From contig NZ_CAMIAF010000011.1 in the NCBI RefSeq assembly GCF_946190375.1, positions 1 to 64,000 on the forward strand: a stretch of DNA of 64,000 nt. Direction: 5' to 3'. Source of the stretch: Streptococcus mitis. GTDB lineage: Bacteria > Bacillota > Bacilli > Lactobacillales > Streptococcaceae. A program made the translations under genes and the position numbers. Below the pieces are notes generated by a model, which did no database searches, was not told where the DNA came from, and was given only the letters and a program-made list of their open reading frames with translations. The stretch's first letter is position 1; every line of letters begins with the position of its first letter. Below, in pieces: positions 1-10,194 of this stretch.

Positions 1-37
1 TGAAAAGGCGGTGTCTTAACCCCTTGACCAACGGACC
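1..37 (-). tRNA. tRNA-Glu (TTC), 5' part only
   Basis: The minus strand begins GGTCCGTTGGTCAAGGGG and continues through a D-arm into an anticodon stem CCGCC followed by TTTTCA, which gives anticodon TTC (Glu). The gene runs off the left edge within the anticodon loop, so the 3' half is not visible. Confidence 0.9.
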
Positions 38-62
38 AGAGTTGTTATTTTCAACTCTTACT

Positions 63-90
63 ATTATACCGACTTTTTATTTTTTGTCAA
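63..90 (-). promoter_or_regulatory. tRNA-Glu promoter
   Basis: On the minus strand TTGACA (85-90) and TATAAT (63-68) are separated by 16 bp and point into the tRNA. Both hexamers are consensus sigma-A. The -35 box overlaps the last codons of the methyltransferase gene that ends at 77. Confidence 0.8.
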
Positions 91-1453
91 CACTTTTTTT
101 AACTTTTTTTATTAATTTTACAACAGCTTCCGTTCGAGCTGTATGCGGGAACATATCGACCGACTGGATATAATGAAGATCATAGACTTCTACTAAGCGT
201 ACCAAATCACGAGCCAAGGTCGAAACATTACAAGAAATATAAACCATTTTTTCTGGTACATAAGTAAGAATAGTATCTAATAACTTATCATCCAGACCTG
301 TACGTGGTGGGTCCACAATCAGAGCATCTGCTCGGTAGCCTTCCTTGTACCAACGAGGAATAATCTCTTCTGCCGTTCCAGCTTCATAATGAGTATTGTC
401 AAATCCCATTCTTTTAGCGTTTCGCTTGGCATCTTCAATGGCTTCTGAAATAATATCCATACCTCTTAGTGTTTTAACTTTCTTTGCAAAGGCAAATCCA
501 ATCGTTCCAACTCCACAATAAGCGTCAATCAAATGGTCTTCTTTAGTAACATCCAAGGCTTTTACCGCCTCGTTATAAAGAACTTCTGTTTGTTCAGGAT
601 TTAGTTGATAGAAAGCTCGAGGAGATAGTGAAAATTCATAATCGAGTACACCTTCTTGAATACTCTCTTGTCCCCAGATAATCTCTGTCTTTTCACCATA
701 AATCTCACTGGTTTTAGCTGTATTTGTATTCACAGCTACAGTCACAACTTCTGGAAAATCTTTAACTAAGTCTTTTACTAGTTGGGTTAAATTAAGCTGC
801 CGATTTGTAACAATAATAATCTGAACCTGTCCGGTCTTCCTTGCTCGTCGGACCATAATAGTCCTAACACCTAGAACTTTTCTCTCATCCGTTATCGGAA
901 TTTGGTGAAAAGTAAGTAATTCCGCTAGGCGATTAGCAATCACTTGGGTTTCCCTATCTTGTAACAGGCAGTCTTTCAACTCTACTAAATAGTGAGAGTT
1001 TTGTGCATATAAGCCCGCCTTGACCTGATTCTTAAATTTTCGAGTCTGAAATTGTAACTTAGCACGGTAGTACTTTGGTTCCTGCATACCAATCGTCGGG
1101 CGGATTTCATAATTTTCATATCCTGCAGGGGCAAATTTTTTCAGCGCTTGATGAAGCAAGTCCGTCTTGAACTCTAGTTGTTTATCATAATGCAGGTGCA
1201 TGATTTGGCAGCCTCCGCACTCATTGTAAATAGTACATGCTGGCACAACTCGAAATTTAGACTTCTTGTTGACCTTTAATAATTTTGCCTCAACAAAGTT
1301 GCGTTTAATAGAAGTAATCTGACAATAGATATCTTCTCCTTTTAGTGCTCCAGGTACAAAAACTAACGTTTTTTGGTAAAAGCCGATTCCCTCACCATTA
1401 ATTCCCATGCGCTTGATTTTTAATGGTATTTTTTGTTTCACTTTCAGATTCAT
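77..1453 (-). CDS. rumA: RumA/TrmA-family 23S rRNA (uracil-C5)-methyltransferase
   Basis: This 458-aa protein transfers a methyl group from SAM to C5 of a uridine in rRNA. An N-terminal TRAM-like OB fold (about 1-65) is followed by cysteines 73, 79, 82 and 162, with the spacing of the RumA 4Fe-4S cluster. The SAM motif [12 protein letters not shown], the VDPPRTGLD motif and the catalytic [13 protein letters not shown] motif all lie in the C-terminal Rossmann domain. The start has an AGGGG just upstream. Streptococci carry two such paralogues, and the exact target uridine (747 or 1939 type) cannot be told from sequence. It is divergent from recX. Confidence 0.9.
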   Translation of the reverse strand: MNLKVKQKIPLKIKRMGINGEGIGFYQKTLVFVPGALKGEDIYCQITSIKRNFVEAKLLKVNKKSKFRVVPACTIYNECGGCQIMHLHYDKQLEFKTDLLHQALKKFAPAGYENYEIRPTIGMQEPKYYRAKLQFQTRKFKNQVKAGLYAQNSHYLVELKDCLLQDRETQVIANRLAELLTFHQIPITDERKVLGVRTIMVRRARKTGQVQIIIVTNRQLNLTQLVKDLVKDFPEVVTVAVNTNTAKTSEIYGEKTEIIWGQESIQEGVLDYEFSLSPRAFYQLNPEQTEVLYNEAVKALDVTKEDHLIDAYCGVGTIGFAFAKKVKTLRGMDIISEAIEDAKRNAKRMGFDNTHYEAGTAEEIIPRWYKEGYRADALIVDPPRTGLDDKLLDTILTYVPEKMVYISCNVSTLARDLVRLVEVYDLHYIQSVDMFPHTARTEAVVKLIKKVKKSVDKK

Positions 1454-1478
1454 ACCCCTATCTTATCACATTTTGAGT

Positions 1479-1484
1479 TATAAT
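1479..1484 (+). promoter_or_regulatory. -10 box directly before recX
   Basis: A perfect TATAAT ends only 6 nt before the recX ATG, so initiation at the usual distance would start the transcript at or next to the start codon. No good -35 and no Shine-Dalgarno are seen. Confidence 0.45.
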
Positions 1485-1490
1485 AGAACT

Positions 1491-2267
1491 ATGAAAATCA
1501 CAAAACTTGAAAAGAAAAAAAGACTCTATCTGATGGAGCTTGATAATGGCGACAAATACTACATTACTGAAGATACTATTGTTCGTTTTATGTTATCAAG
1601 AGATAAGGTGATAAGCGAAGAAGAATTGAAAGAGATTCAGGACTTTGCTCAATTTTCTTATGGTAAAAATCTAGCTCTCTACCACCTATCCTTTAAAGCT
1701 CGCACTGAAAAAGAAGTCAGAGAATATCTGAAAAAATACGATATTAATGAAAACATAGTTTCTCAAGTCATTGCTAATCTTAAAGAAGATAAGTGGATTA
1801 ATGATGGTCAGTACGCTTATGCCATCATCAATGCCAATCAACTTTCAGGAGATAAGGGGCCTTATATTCTGACTCAGAAATTAGCACAAAAAGGAATTTC
1901 AAAATCTACTATAGAAGAGAACTTGAAAGAATTTGATTTTTCTGAAGTTACTCAACGTGTAGCCAATAAACTATTGAAAAAATATGAGGGAAAACTTCCA
2001 GCTCGTGCTTTGCAGGATAAGATTATACAAAATCTGACCAACAAGGGGTTTTCCTATTCTGATGCTAAAAGTGCCTTTGACCAGTTGGATAGTCAAGTTG
2101 ACCAAGAAACGACTCAGGAACTCATCTTCAAGGAACTTGATAAGCAATATGCCAAGTATGCCCGAAAATATGAAGGATACGAACTTAAACAGCGTTTAAC
2201 CCAAGTTTTAGCACGAAAGGGCTACGATTTTTCGGATATAGCAAGCGCTCTCAGAGAATATCTTTAA
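1491..2267 (+). CDS. recX: Regulatory protein RecX
   Basis: RecX limits RecA filament growth and so modulates recombination. The 258-aa protein is mostly helical with the three tandem RecX three-helix repeats, beginning near [19 protein letters not shown], and a long C-terminal extension typical of Firmicutes. The ATG at 1491 is chosen because family members begin near [11 protein letters not shown]; the open frame extends further upstream, but into the divergent methyltransferase gene. There is no clear ribosome binding site; see the -10 box entry. Confidence 0.9.
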   Translation: MKITKLEKKKRLYLMELDNGDKYYITEDTIVRFMLSRDKVISEEELKEIQDFAQFSYGKNLALYHLSFKARTEKEVREYLKKYDINENIVSQVIANLKEDKWINDGQYAYAIINANQLSGDKGPYILTQKLAQKGISKSTIEENLKEFDFSEVTQRVANKLLKKYEGKLPARALQDKIIQNLTNKGFSYSDAKSAFDQLDSQVDQETTQELIFKELDKQYAKYARKYEGYELKQRLTQVLARKGYDFSDIASALREYL

Positions 2268-2305
2268 TATTTTCATGTAAAATTCACGGATTTTAGGTAA
2301 TTTTA

Positions 2306-2314
2306 TGGTACAAT
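2306..2314 (+). promoter_or_regulatory. Extended -10 promoter of the Ntdp-like gene
   Basis: TGGTACAAT, an extended -10 element, lies 41 nt upstream of the ATG at 2356. No strong -35 is visible, as is usual for extended -10 promoters. Confidence 0.5.
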
Positions 2315-2355
2315 AGTAAACGATAAACTTATAAATTGTAGAAAGTTGGTTAGTT

Positions 2356-2889
2356 ATGAAGCTTCCAAAAGAAGGCGACTTTATTACAATTCAAAGTTAT
2401 AAGCATGATGGGAGTCTCCACCGAACTTGGCGAGACACCATGGTACTAAAAACAACAGAAAACGCCATTATTGGTGTCAACGATCATACACTGGTTACCG
2501 AAAGTGATGGTCGTCGTTGGGTCACTCGAGAACCGGCTATTGTTTACTTTCACAAGAAATATTGGTTTAATATCATTGCCATGATTCGTGATAATGGAAT
2601 TTCCTACTATTGCAATATGGCTAGCCCCTACTATCTGGATGAAGAAGCACTGAAGTATATTGATTACGATTTGGATGTTAAAATTTTTACAGATGGGGAA
2701 AAACGTCTCTTGGACGTTGAGGAATATGAGCGCCACAAACGCAAAATGAATTATTCTGATGATTTGGACTATATTTTAAAAGAACATGTCAAAATTCTTG
2801 TTGATTGGATTAACAATGGACGTGGGCCTTTCTCAGAAGCCTATGTAAACATTTGGTACAAGCGCTATGTAGAACTAAAGAATCGGTAA
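2356..2889 (+). CDS. DUF402/UPF0374 nucleoside tri- and diphosphatase-like protein (Ntdp family)
   Basis: The 177-aa protein matches the DUF402 family (Ntdp of staphylococci), which hydrolyses nucleoside tri- and diphosphates. Recognisable family segments are the N-terminal [15 protein letters not shown], the central [15 protein letters not shown] and the acidic [15 protein letters not shown]. It is a single-gene unit with its own promoter and terminator between recX and the convergent queH gene. Family assignment is firm; the physiological substrate is inferred. Confidence 0.82.
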   Translation: MKLPKEGDFITIQSYKHDGSLHRTWRDTMVLKTTENAIIGVNDHTLVTESDGRRWVTREPAIVYFHKKYWFNIIAMIRDNGISYYCNMASPYYLDEEALKYIDYDLDVKIFTDGEKRLLDVEEYERHKRKMNYSDDLDYILKEHVKILVDWINNGRGPFSEAYVNIWYKRYVELKNR

Positions 2890-2897
2890 AGTTGTCA

Positions 2898-2924
2898 AAC
2901 TAGGGTGAAAGCCCTGGTTTTTTT
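2898..2924 (+). terminator. Terminator of the Ntdp-like gene
   Basis: AACTAGGG and CCCTGGTT pair around a 6-nt loop, and a run of T follows on the plus strand. Confidence 0.75.
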
Positions 2925-2925
2925 A

Positions 2926-2953
2926 TTTGAAAAACCCAGCTTTTCAGCTGGGT
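2926..2953 (-). terminator. Terminator of queH
   Basis: AACCCAGC and GCTGGGTT form an 8-bp stem; read on the minus strand it is followed by a T-rich tract. Together with the preceding hairpin it separates two convergent genes. Confidence 0.75.
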
Positions 2954-2959
2954 TGATTT

Positions 2960-3727
2960 CTATATATCTAATTTCGTAACAGTAAATTTGATGTGGGAAT
3001 AGTCTTTCTCAACATCCTTATCCAGCAAGAACGCAGTGGCGTCCTTCTTAACCTGAACCAGGTCAATATTCTGGGCTTGTGCTGCATAGACACATCCACA
3101 ATAACATTGACGATAGATATCATACTCCTCACACATCTCTACTGAACGTTTGTAGCCTTGATTTTTCTTGAAATCACTTGGAAGATAGTGTGTTGTGTAA
3201 ATTTTTTGCACATCGATCCCGATGCTGTTAATGGTTTGAGAATTCTTATGAGGACTGATGGTCAAGGCTGAGCCAAAGTAGTCAAAGCCCAAGTCCATAG
3301 CCACTTGCGCTGTTTTATCCAGGCGGTAGTCAAAGCAAACCTTACAACGGTCGCCACCTTCAGGCTCTTCTTCCAAACCTCGAACCAGTTTACGATATTC
3401 GTTAGGTTCATAAGGAGCTTCTAGGTATTGAACGTTATTGCCAGTTCGCTCATTGAAATCACTGACAAACTTTTTAGTCACATAGGCCCGCTTATGGTAT
3501 TCTGCCTTGGGATGGATATTAGAATTGGCAAAATAGATGGTCACATCTGCATACTTGGTCAAATATTCTAGGGTATAGGTACTGCAAGGGGCACAGCAAA
3601 CATGCATGAGAATGGTTGGCCGTTGCTCATTTTTCTCCCATACTTGTACCATCTTCTGCATGACACGGTCATAATTAATCTTCTGATTGGGGTTCATCTT
3701 GCTCAGAATTTCTTCTACATCGATCAT
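2960..3727 (-). CDS. queH: Epoxyqueuosine reductase QueH (DUF208)
   Basis: QueH performs the last step of queuosine synthesis, reducing epoxyqueuosine in tRNA; it is the non-cobalamin alternative to QueG. The 255-aa protein has the family's cysteine motifs: HVCCAPCS (Cys44, 45, 48), GGDRCKVCFDYR in the middle and RQCYCGCVYA near the C-terminus, expected to hold metal and Fe-S centres. Its own promoter lies 24 nt upstream and its own terminator at 2926-2953. Confidence 0.88.
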   Translation of the reverse strand: MIDVEEILSKMNPNQKINYDRVMQKMVQVWEKNEQRPTILMHVCCAPCSTYTLEYLTKYADVTIYFANSNIHPKAEYHKRAYVTKKFVSDFNERTGNNVQYLEAPYEPNEYRKLVRGLEEEPEGGDRCKVCFDYRLDKTAQVAMDLGFDYFGSALTISPHKNSQTINSIGIDVQKIYTTHYLPSDFKKNQGYKRSVEMCEEYDIYRQCYCGCVYAAQAQNIDLVQVKKDATAFLLDKDVEKDYSHIKFTVTKLDI

Positions 3728-3750
3728 GTTCTTCTCCTTTTTCTAGTCTT

Positions 3751-3779
3751 ATTTTATCATATAAGTTAGGAGAGCTCAA
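3751..3779 (-). promoter_or_regulatory. queH promoter
   Basis: TTGAGC (3774-3779) and TAAAAT (3751-3756) on the minus strand, 17-bp spacer, just upstream of the GGAG ribosome binding site. Confidence 0.6.
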
Positions 3780-3802
3780 ATCTATTTAGAAGTGAATAGC
3801 AT

Positions 3803-3831
3803 AAAAAGAGGGATAGACATTCCCTCCTTTT
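3803..3831 (-). terminator. groESL terminator
   Basis: On the minus strand AAAGGAGGGA pairs with TCCCTCTTTTT around a 7-nt loop and ends in a T-run, 30 nt past the groEL stop. Confidence 0.75.
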
Positions 3832-3860
3832 GTGTTTTTTATAAGTTTCTTTCTGAAAGC

Positions 3861-5498
<1,638 letters not shown>

Positions 5499-5783
5499 CT
5501 ATTCTTCAATGATAGCCAAGATGTTAGCTTCGCCTACGATGATGTACTTTTCATCGCCATCTTTGACATCAAGACCTGCGTGAGCTTCAACTAAGACACG
5601 ATCTCCAGCTTTAACACTTGGAGCAACTAAGTCACCGTTCAAGGTACGAACACCTTGTCCAGTAGCTACAACTTGGGCTGTTTTGGTTTTTTCTTGGGCT
5701 GAACCTGCGAGGACAAAACCTCCAACAGTTTGTTCTTTTTCTTCGATTTTCAAGACCACACGGTCTCCTAATGGTTTCAACAT
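5499..5783 (-). CDS. groES: 10-kDa co-chaperonin GroES
   Basis: This 94-aa protein forms the heptameric lid of GroEL. It starts [10 protein letters not shown], carries the mobile-loop region [12 protein letters not shown], and ends with the family's LAIIEE. It is the first gene of the groESL operon, preceded by a GGAGG site and the CIRCE operator. Confidence 0.97.
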   Translation of the reverse strand: MLKPLGDRVVLKIEEKEQTVGGFVLAGSAQEKTKTAQVVATGQGVRTLNGDLVAPSVKAGDRVLVEAHAGLDVKDGDEKYIIVGEANILAIIEE

Positions 5784-5813
5784 CTGTTTTCCTCCATGAT
5801 GAACTACATATTA

Positions 5814-5840
5814 TTAGCACTCTTTATATCTGAGTGCTAA
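5814..5840 (+). promoter_or_regulatory. CIRCE operator (HrcA binding site)
   Basis: Perfect inverted repeat TTAGCACTC-N9-GAGTGCTAA, 31 bp upstream of groES and just downstream of its -10 box. HrcA binding here represses groESL until heat shock. Confidence 0.97.
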
Positions 5841-5851
5841 TTTATAGTTCT

Positions 5852-5879
5852 ATTGTATCACTTGGTCAGAAATAGTCAA
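5852..5879 (-). promoter_or_regulatory. groESL sigma-A promoter
   Basis: On the minus strand TTGACT (5874-5879) and TACAAT (5852-5857) with a 16-bp spacer; the CIRCE element begins 11 bp downstream of the -10. Confidence 0.85.
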
Positions 5880-6045
5880 GAAAAAAGTCTGACTTTCTGA
5901 GGATGAATAGATGAATTTCTTTATCCTATTTTGCACTTTAATAATGTAGAATCTTAACGAACATGATTCATGGAATTAGTATTTTCGTTAATTCTTTTAT
6001 AAAAAATACCGAAACTCTAAATCCTTATATTACGCATATATAAAA

Positions 6046-6068
6046 AACAACGATTATGAACCGTTGCT
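6046..6068 (-). terminator. Terminator of the PTS operon
   Basis: GCAACG/CGTTG hairpin followed by TTTTTTAT on the minus strand, just past the IID stop. It marks the left end of the sugar island. Confidence 0.65.
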
Positions 6069-6081
6069 TTTTTAGATGCTA

Positions 6082-6915
6082 TTAATATTTCAAGCCTGGA
6101 TTGAAAAATCCTAAGGCTACTCCTACAAGTGCAATAACTACCAATAATAGCATCACCCAATTTGGAGAAACTTTCTTTTTAGCCATCAACCACCAACATA
6201 GAACAATAAAACCTGCTGTTAAAAGACCTGGATAAACACCATCAATCTTTTCTTGTAAGTTTAAAAATGTTTCTCCATCTCCATTTTTCAGCTCTAGCGC
6301 CGTAGTGACAGATACCCAAGTTGCTGCAACAGCTCCTATGACCATACCACCAACAACACTAATTGCTTTTCTTAGCGCCTGACCTTTAGGACCTACTAAA
6401 AATTCTACTGCTTTATCTCCAAGTTCATATCCTTTAAAATAAGCAAAACGCATTCCAAGATAGACTAATAGATTCCATGCAATAATATAGAATATTGCAC
6501 CAGAAATATTTCCTCCTTTAGAAAGACCTAGAGCTATCCCCAAAAGAACAGGAATTAATGTTCCTACAATAAGTGAATCTCCAATACCTGCAATAGGCCC
6601 CATTAGACCGGCTCGCATTCCATTGATGGTCTCACTATCTACGGCATCTCCATTTGCACGCGCTTCTTCCAAACCAGCTGTTATACCAACTACTAGAGAA
6701 CCCAACTGCGGCTCAGTATTAAAGAATGCTGTGTATGTTTGCATAGCTTCTTTTTGTTCTTCCTTAGTATCATACATTTCTTCTACAATTGGAAGCATAG
6801 AAGTTAAATATCCAAAAGTTTGCATATGTTCTTGAGAAAAACATGTCAGATGTCCATAGAACCAGTGGTGAAATGATTTTGTCAATGTTTTTCTTGATAT
6901 TTTTTTTCGACTCAT
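6082..6915 (-). CDS. PTS mannose/fructose/sorbose-family IID component
   Basis: Membrane subunit that with IIC forms the sugar channel of a mannose-class phosphotransferase. About 277 aa; the IID hallmarks are the N-terminal SFHHWFYGHLTCFSQEHMQTFGYL, MGPIAGIGDSLIVGTLIPVLLGIA and several C-terminal membrane segments. The start at 6915 is preferred over an upstream start because an AGGAGGA lies at the end of the IIC gene and homologues begin near MSRKKISRK. It is the last gene of the operon IIA-IIB-IIC-IID. Confidence 0.9.
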   Translation of the reverse strand: MSRKKISRKTLTKSFHHWFYGHLTCFSQEHMQTFGYLTSMLPIVEEMYDTKEEQKEAMQTYTAFFNTEPQLGSLVVGITAGLEEARANGDAVDSETINGMRAGLMGPIAGIGDSLIVGTLIPVLLGIALGLSKGGNISGAIFYIIAWNLLVYLGMRFAYFKGYELGDKAVEFLVGPKGQALRKAISVVGGMVIGAVAATWVSVTTALELKNGDGETFLNLQEKIDGVYPGLLTAGFIVLCWWLMAKKKVSPNWVMLLLVVIALVGVALGFFNPGLKY

Positions 6916-6916
6916 T

Positions 6917-7762
6917 CTAAATATCCTCCTCTTCATCAAATCCCATATCACTGACAACTGCTGTCGTACGGGCAGATTTAATAACTTCTAATTCATAATA
7001 AATTACTGCAAAAATTAATGACACAACACCACTTGCTACTAAGTTCAAGCCTAAAGATTTTGCTAACGTGAACCCGACAAAGAAAGGAATAAAGTCTGTT
7101 GTTTTTGTAACAATTTGTTTCAAAAGTATTGCAATACCCACACATGGAAGGAGTGCTCCTACAGTAAATAGAGACTTCATTACAAAACCATCCATCGGAA
7201 GATATACTTTCATAAGATCAACCATATCTGGTCCAAATTTTGTAATAATCATTGTTGGTAAGAAAGAAAAGATAAAATGTGAAATCCAAGGATATACCCA
7301 ATCAACAGCATATAACTTCTTAAAATCACCTTTCTCTACAGCTTTCCATCCAATGTGTTGCCAAAGCAAATTCATAGTAGCTGTACCATAGAATAAAACA
7401 GTTCCAATTGTTCCAACCGCGGCTCCAATTGGCGCTGCTGCTGCTGCAATCGCTACTTCACCTGAAATATTATTTGCATGAACAAATAGGATAGATAACG
7501 GAATTCCGATATAAGAAATTGCTCGTACATCGGCAGATACAGTTCCACCAGGTGTCACTAAGGCAATATATAATACCTGTAAAGCCACACCAACGATTAC
7601 CCCTGTTGTTATATCTCCTAATATTAAACCTACAATTAAACCACCAACTAATGGACGCCCCAAAGTATAGTTACCAATACTGGATCCCCCCATACCTGGC
7701 ATCGATGCTAAACTTGCAAACAATCCTAAAAGAGCTGCTTGAATCCAAGAAATTTCCATCAT
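6917..7762 (-). CDS. PTS mannose/sorbose-family IIC component
   Basis: Polytopic membrane subunit of the sugar channel, 281 aa. The N-terminal LLGLFASLASMPG and repeated glycine-rich helices (GRPLVGGLIVGLILGD, GVALQVLYIALVTPGG) are typical of the family. It sits between IIB and IID with short spacing. The C-terminal tail is acidic (GFDEEEDI). The transported sugar cannot be read from the sequence; no glycoside hydrolase or sugar-converting enzyme is encoded nearby. Confidence 0.9.
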   Translation of the reverse strand: MMEISWIQAALLGLFASLASMPGMGGSSIGNYTLGRPLVGGLIVGLILGDITTGVIVGVALQVLYIALVTPGGTVSADVRAISYIGIPLSILFVHANNISGEVAIAAAAAPIGAAVGTIGTVLFYGTATMNLLWQHIGWKAVEKGDFKKLYAVDWVYPWISHFIFSFLPTMIITKFGPDMVDLMKVYLPMDGFVMKSLFTVGALLPCVGIAILLKQIVTKTTDFIPFFVGFTLAKSLGLNLVASGVVSLIFAVIYYELEVIKSARTTAVVSDMGFDEEEDI

Positions 7763-7782
7763 TTTGTCTCCTTATTTCATTA

Positions 7783-8277
7783 TTAAAATCCAAATTTTGA
7801 TTTAAAATCACTCCAATAGCCAATAGATACATCTGGTAATAATTGGAATCTAACTTTATATCCTGCTTTTTCAATTGCTTCTAGTGCAACTGCTTCCTCT
7901 TGAGTAATTGATTGATTATTTCCCAACTTGATAGCACCTGGTCTATCGTTAGCAGGTCCTACAATAATCTCTTTAACATCTCCTGGAATAAAGCCCTGGT
8001 CTACTAAAATTTCTTTCATATCAATTGGATTCTTAGTAATCAAAAAATATCTACTATCCGATTCTGTTACTTTAGATGATTTTTCTTTAAACGCTTCCTT
8101 TGTCCAAACAAATGTTTTTTTATCTGACGCACCTTTATATGCCTGAATTAAAACCTTATTAGATGCAGCAGCGTCATTTACTGCAATTAAGCCATCACAT
8201 GGATGTTCTTTTGCCCATCTAGTGACTGTTTGTCCATGAATCATTCTATCGTCAATTCGTACAAATGTTACTACCAT
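7783..8277 (-). CDS. PTS mannose/sorbose-family IIB component
   Basis: Cytoplasmic phosphocarrier of 164 aa that passes phosphate from IIA to the incoming sugar. The motif RIDDRMIHGQ near the N-terminus contains the phosphorylated histidine (His14). The rest matches the sorbose-class IIB fold, with EIIVGPANDRPGAIKLGNNQSI conserved. It lies 26 nt downstream of IIA and 20 nt upstream of IIC. Confidence 0.9.
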   Translation of the reverse strand: MVVTFVRIDDRMIHGQTVTRWAKEHPCDGLIAVNDAAASNKVLIQAYKGASDKKTFVWTKEAFKEKSSKVTESDSRYFLITKNPIDMKEILVDQGFIPGDVKEIIVGPANDRPGAIKLGNNQSITQEEAVALEAIEKAGYKVRFQLLPDVSIGYWSDFKSKFGF

Positions 8278-8303
8278 AATTTTTTATTCCTTTCCTTATA
8301 TAA

Positions 8304-8741
8304 CTAAATATCGTCTTCTTCATTAAGATTATCATCCAATCCGACTTCAAATTCTTGTAGAGCCGATGATGATTCGTTTAATATCGTAGAAACAAGTTCA
8401 CTTCCAGTCAGAATGTCTTTCATCACCACTGCTGTAAGTGCCATTGTTAAGTTCATACCTCCCAAAATAGTTGCATTCTCTAATTTTCCAAATTCTTCTA
8501 ATACTGTTGCAACAGTTGTTAAAGGACTTCCCCCAACAATATCTGCTAAAACAAGAACCGAATCATTTTCATCCAGAGATGCAATAACATTCTTGACCTC
8601 TACAGAAAAACCTGCAAGACTTTCTCCATCTTTTAAGCCAATCGCTATGACATCATCTACCTTATCCGAAGCAAACATAGAAAGAGATGATTTCAATCCC
8701 TCTGCGAGTCCTCCATGACTGACTAATATCAAATACTTCAT
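8304..8741 (-). CDS. PTS mannose-family IIA component
   Basis: Cytoplasmic phosphocarrier (145 aa) that takes phosphate from HPr. The N-terminal MKYLILVSHGGLAEG has the active His9, and VLADIVGGSPLTTVA is the second family motif. First gene of the PTS operon, with a GGAGGG ribosome site. The 160-bp region upstream carries repeated operator-like motifs and a -10 box without a good -35, suggesting control by the adjacent two-component system. Confidence 0.9.
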   Translation of the reverse strand: MKYLILVSHGGLAEGLKSSLSMFASDKVDDVIAIGLKDGESLAGFSVEVKNVIASLDENDSVLVLADIVGGSPLTTVATVLEEFGKLENATILGGMNLTMALTAVVMKDILTGSELVSTILNESSSALQEFEVGLDDNLNEEDDI

Positions 8742-8786
8742 ATTTCCCTCCTTTTATTGATTTCATTCTATCATCCTTATCTTCAC

Positions 8787-8851
8787 TTTATAATTGTTAA
8801 ATGTCACAAAAGTTTATTGATAAATGTCAATAAAAAAATGACAAATGTCAA
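8787..8851 (-). promoter_or_regulatory. Putative response-regulator operator and promoter of the PTS operon
   Basis: The motif AAATGTCAA occurs at 8822-8830 and 8843-8851 (21 bp apart), with AAATGTCAC at 8799-8807 (23 bp from the next). On the coding strand these read TTGACATTT. A -10-like TATAAA lies at 8787-8792 with no matching -35 at 17 bp. Direct repeats on one helix face ahead of a weak promoter are what an activator such as the neighbouring NarL-type regulator would use; binding is inferred. Confidence 0.6.
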
Positions 8852-8901
8852 TAAAGACATCTGCCATGTTCGTATTATTTAAGAAATAATAATCTTGATA
8901 T

Positions 8902-10194
8902 CTATTTAAGGGTTCCTATATCTAGTTCTTTTTGTAACTTAATAAGACTACCTTCAATATCCGTGTTATTTTCATCCATAGATAATGCTTCTAATCTTTC
9001 TTCTATTCCAACCAATGATTTTGAATCTATCCCTTTTGAAATAGTTGTAATTGAATTTTTCATTATATAATCCAGTGAGGTAGTCGTTAAGGCATTTTGA
9101 CCAATCATTCCTTTCTTCATCAACTCTTCACTCTTCAAACTAGTTACTACCTCTGGTAATACTGAGCTTCCTTGACCCTTATTAAATAAATTTTGTTGAA
9201 TTTCACGATTAATTGTTAAAAATTCTATAAACGATACGGCAAGGTTTGAATTGCGAGCACGCGAAGAAACCACGTATAAGGAAGTATCTGTTACAGTCGA
9301 ACGAATGTCTTCCTTAGTCGTTGGCAACGAAATACATGTCCAGTTAAAATTTGTATATTTGGCCACATGATAAGGAAAAGGTTTATATGTACGATATTGT
9401 GCCAAACTCATTGGGTAAAAGGCCACATGTCCTTCATCAAAATCTTTATAGGTTACTTTGTAGCGTCCGTTTAATTGATTCAATCCCCTTATATAGGATA
9501 AAGCATCCTTCATTTCTAACGAATCTATACGAGGAATCCCACTCTCAGAAATAGTAACACCAAAGGCTGCTAGAGATTCTTTCCAACTATATCCTGTTAT
9601 CCCAAATTGATCAACGATTCCATCTCCATCGGTATCTTTTGTAATTTTTTTACTAATCTCATATAGATCTTTCAGTGTCCACCCTACTTTAGGAATTTCA
9701 ATGCCCTCTCTTAAAAGTAAATCTTGATTTACACACATCAACATGGGATTGCTTTCATATGGAAGACCGTATAAATCATCTCCATATTTTGCTGCCTGCA
9801 AAGATACATCATAGAAATTAGAGACATCTTCTTGAGATAAATAGGAATTTAGGCGCTTTAAAATACCCTTTGATGCAAATAAAGATAATTGGTCGCTTGA
9901 TAATAGAAATACATCCGGTTCAGAACCTTTTAAAATTTGACTTGAAATCCAATTAGAATACTCCTCCTTAGGAATACCTGAATCATATACAATTTTAACC
10001 CCTGGATGAAGCTCTTCAAATTTCTTAATAGCCTCATCTAGTACATAGCTGTTATTCCCTGTAGGAATTCCCCAACTAGAATCAGAATAAAAACCCAGTC
10101 TAATAATCTTTATCTGCTTGTTTTCCCAAATAAGGAATAAACTCAAGCAGCTTAGCACAAACAGTATCGCTAGAAACAATTGCTTTACTTTCAT
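8902..10194 (-). CDS. Family-1-type extracellular solute-binding protein, probable sugar sensor
   Basis: This 430-aa protein has an N-terminal membrane segment (about 5-23) followed by a maltose-binding-protein-like domain (LDEAIKKFEELHPGVKIVYDSG, DVFLLSSDQLSLFASKGILKRL, GLPYESNPMLMCVN). There is only a poor lipobox (VLSC, followed by more hydrophobic residues), so it looks membrane-anchored. It overlaps the response regulator by 4 nt (ATGA) and no ABC permease or ATPase is nearby. That argues for ligand sensing rather than import, perhaps in partnership with the histidine kinase. Confidence 0.8.
   Translation of the reverse strand: MKVKQLFLAILFVLSCLSLFLIWENKQIKIIRLGFYSDSSWGIPTGNNSYVLDEAIKKFEELHPGVKIVYDSGIPKEEYSNWISSQILKGSEPDVFLLSSDQLSLFASKGILKRLNSYLSQEDVSNFYDVSLQAAKYGDDLYGLPYESNPMLMCVNQDLLLREGIEIPKVGWTLKDLYEISKKITKDTDGDGIVDQFGITGYSWKESLAAFGVTISESGIPRIDSLEMKDALSYIRGLNQLNGRYKVTYKDFDEGHVAFYPMSLAQYRTYKPFPYHVAKYTNFNWTCISLPTTKEDIRSTVTDTSLYVVSSRARNSNLAVSFIEFLTINREIQQNLFNKGQGSSVLPEVVTSLKSEELMKKGMIGQNALTTTSLDYIMKNSITTISKGIDSKSLVGIEERLEALSMDENNTDIEGSLIKLQKELDIGTLK

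Noticed and set aside
8902-10194. Solute-binding protein as part of an ABC importer
   Set aside because: No permease or ATPase gene is present in the island or adjacent.
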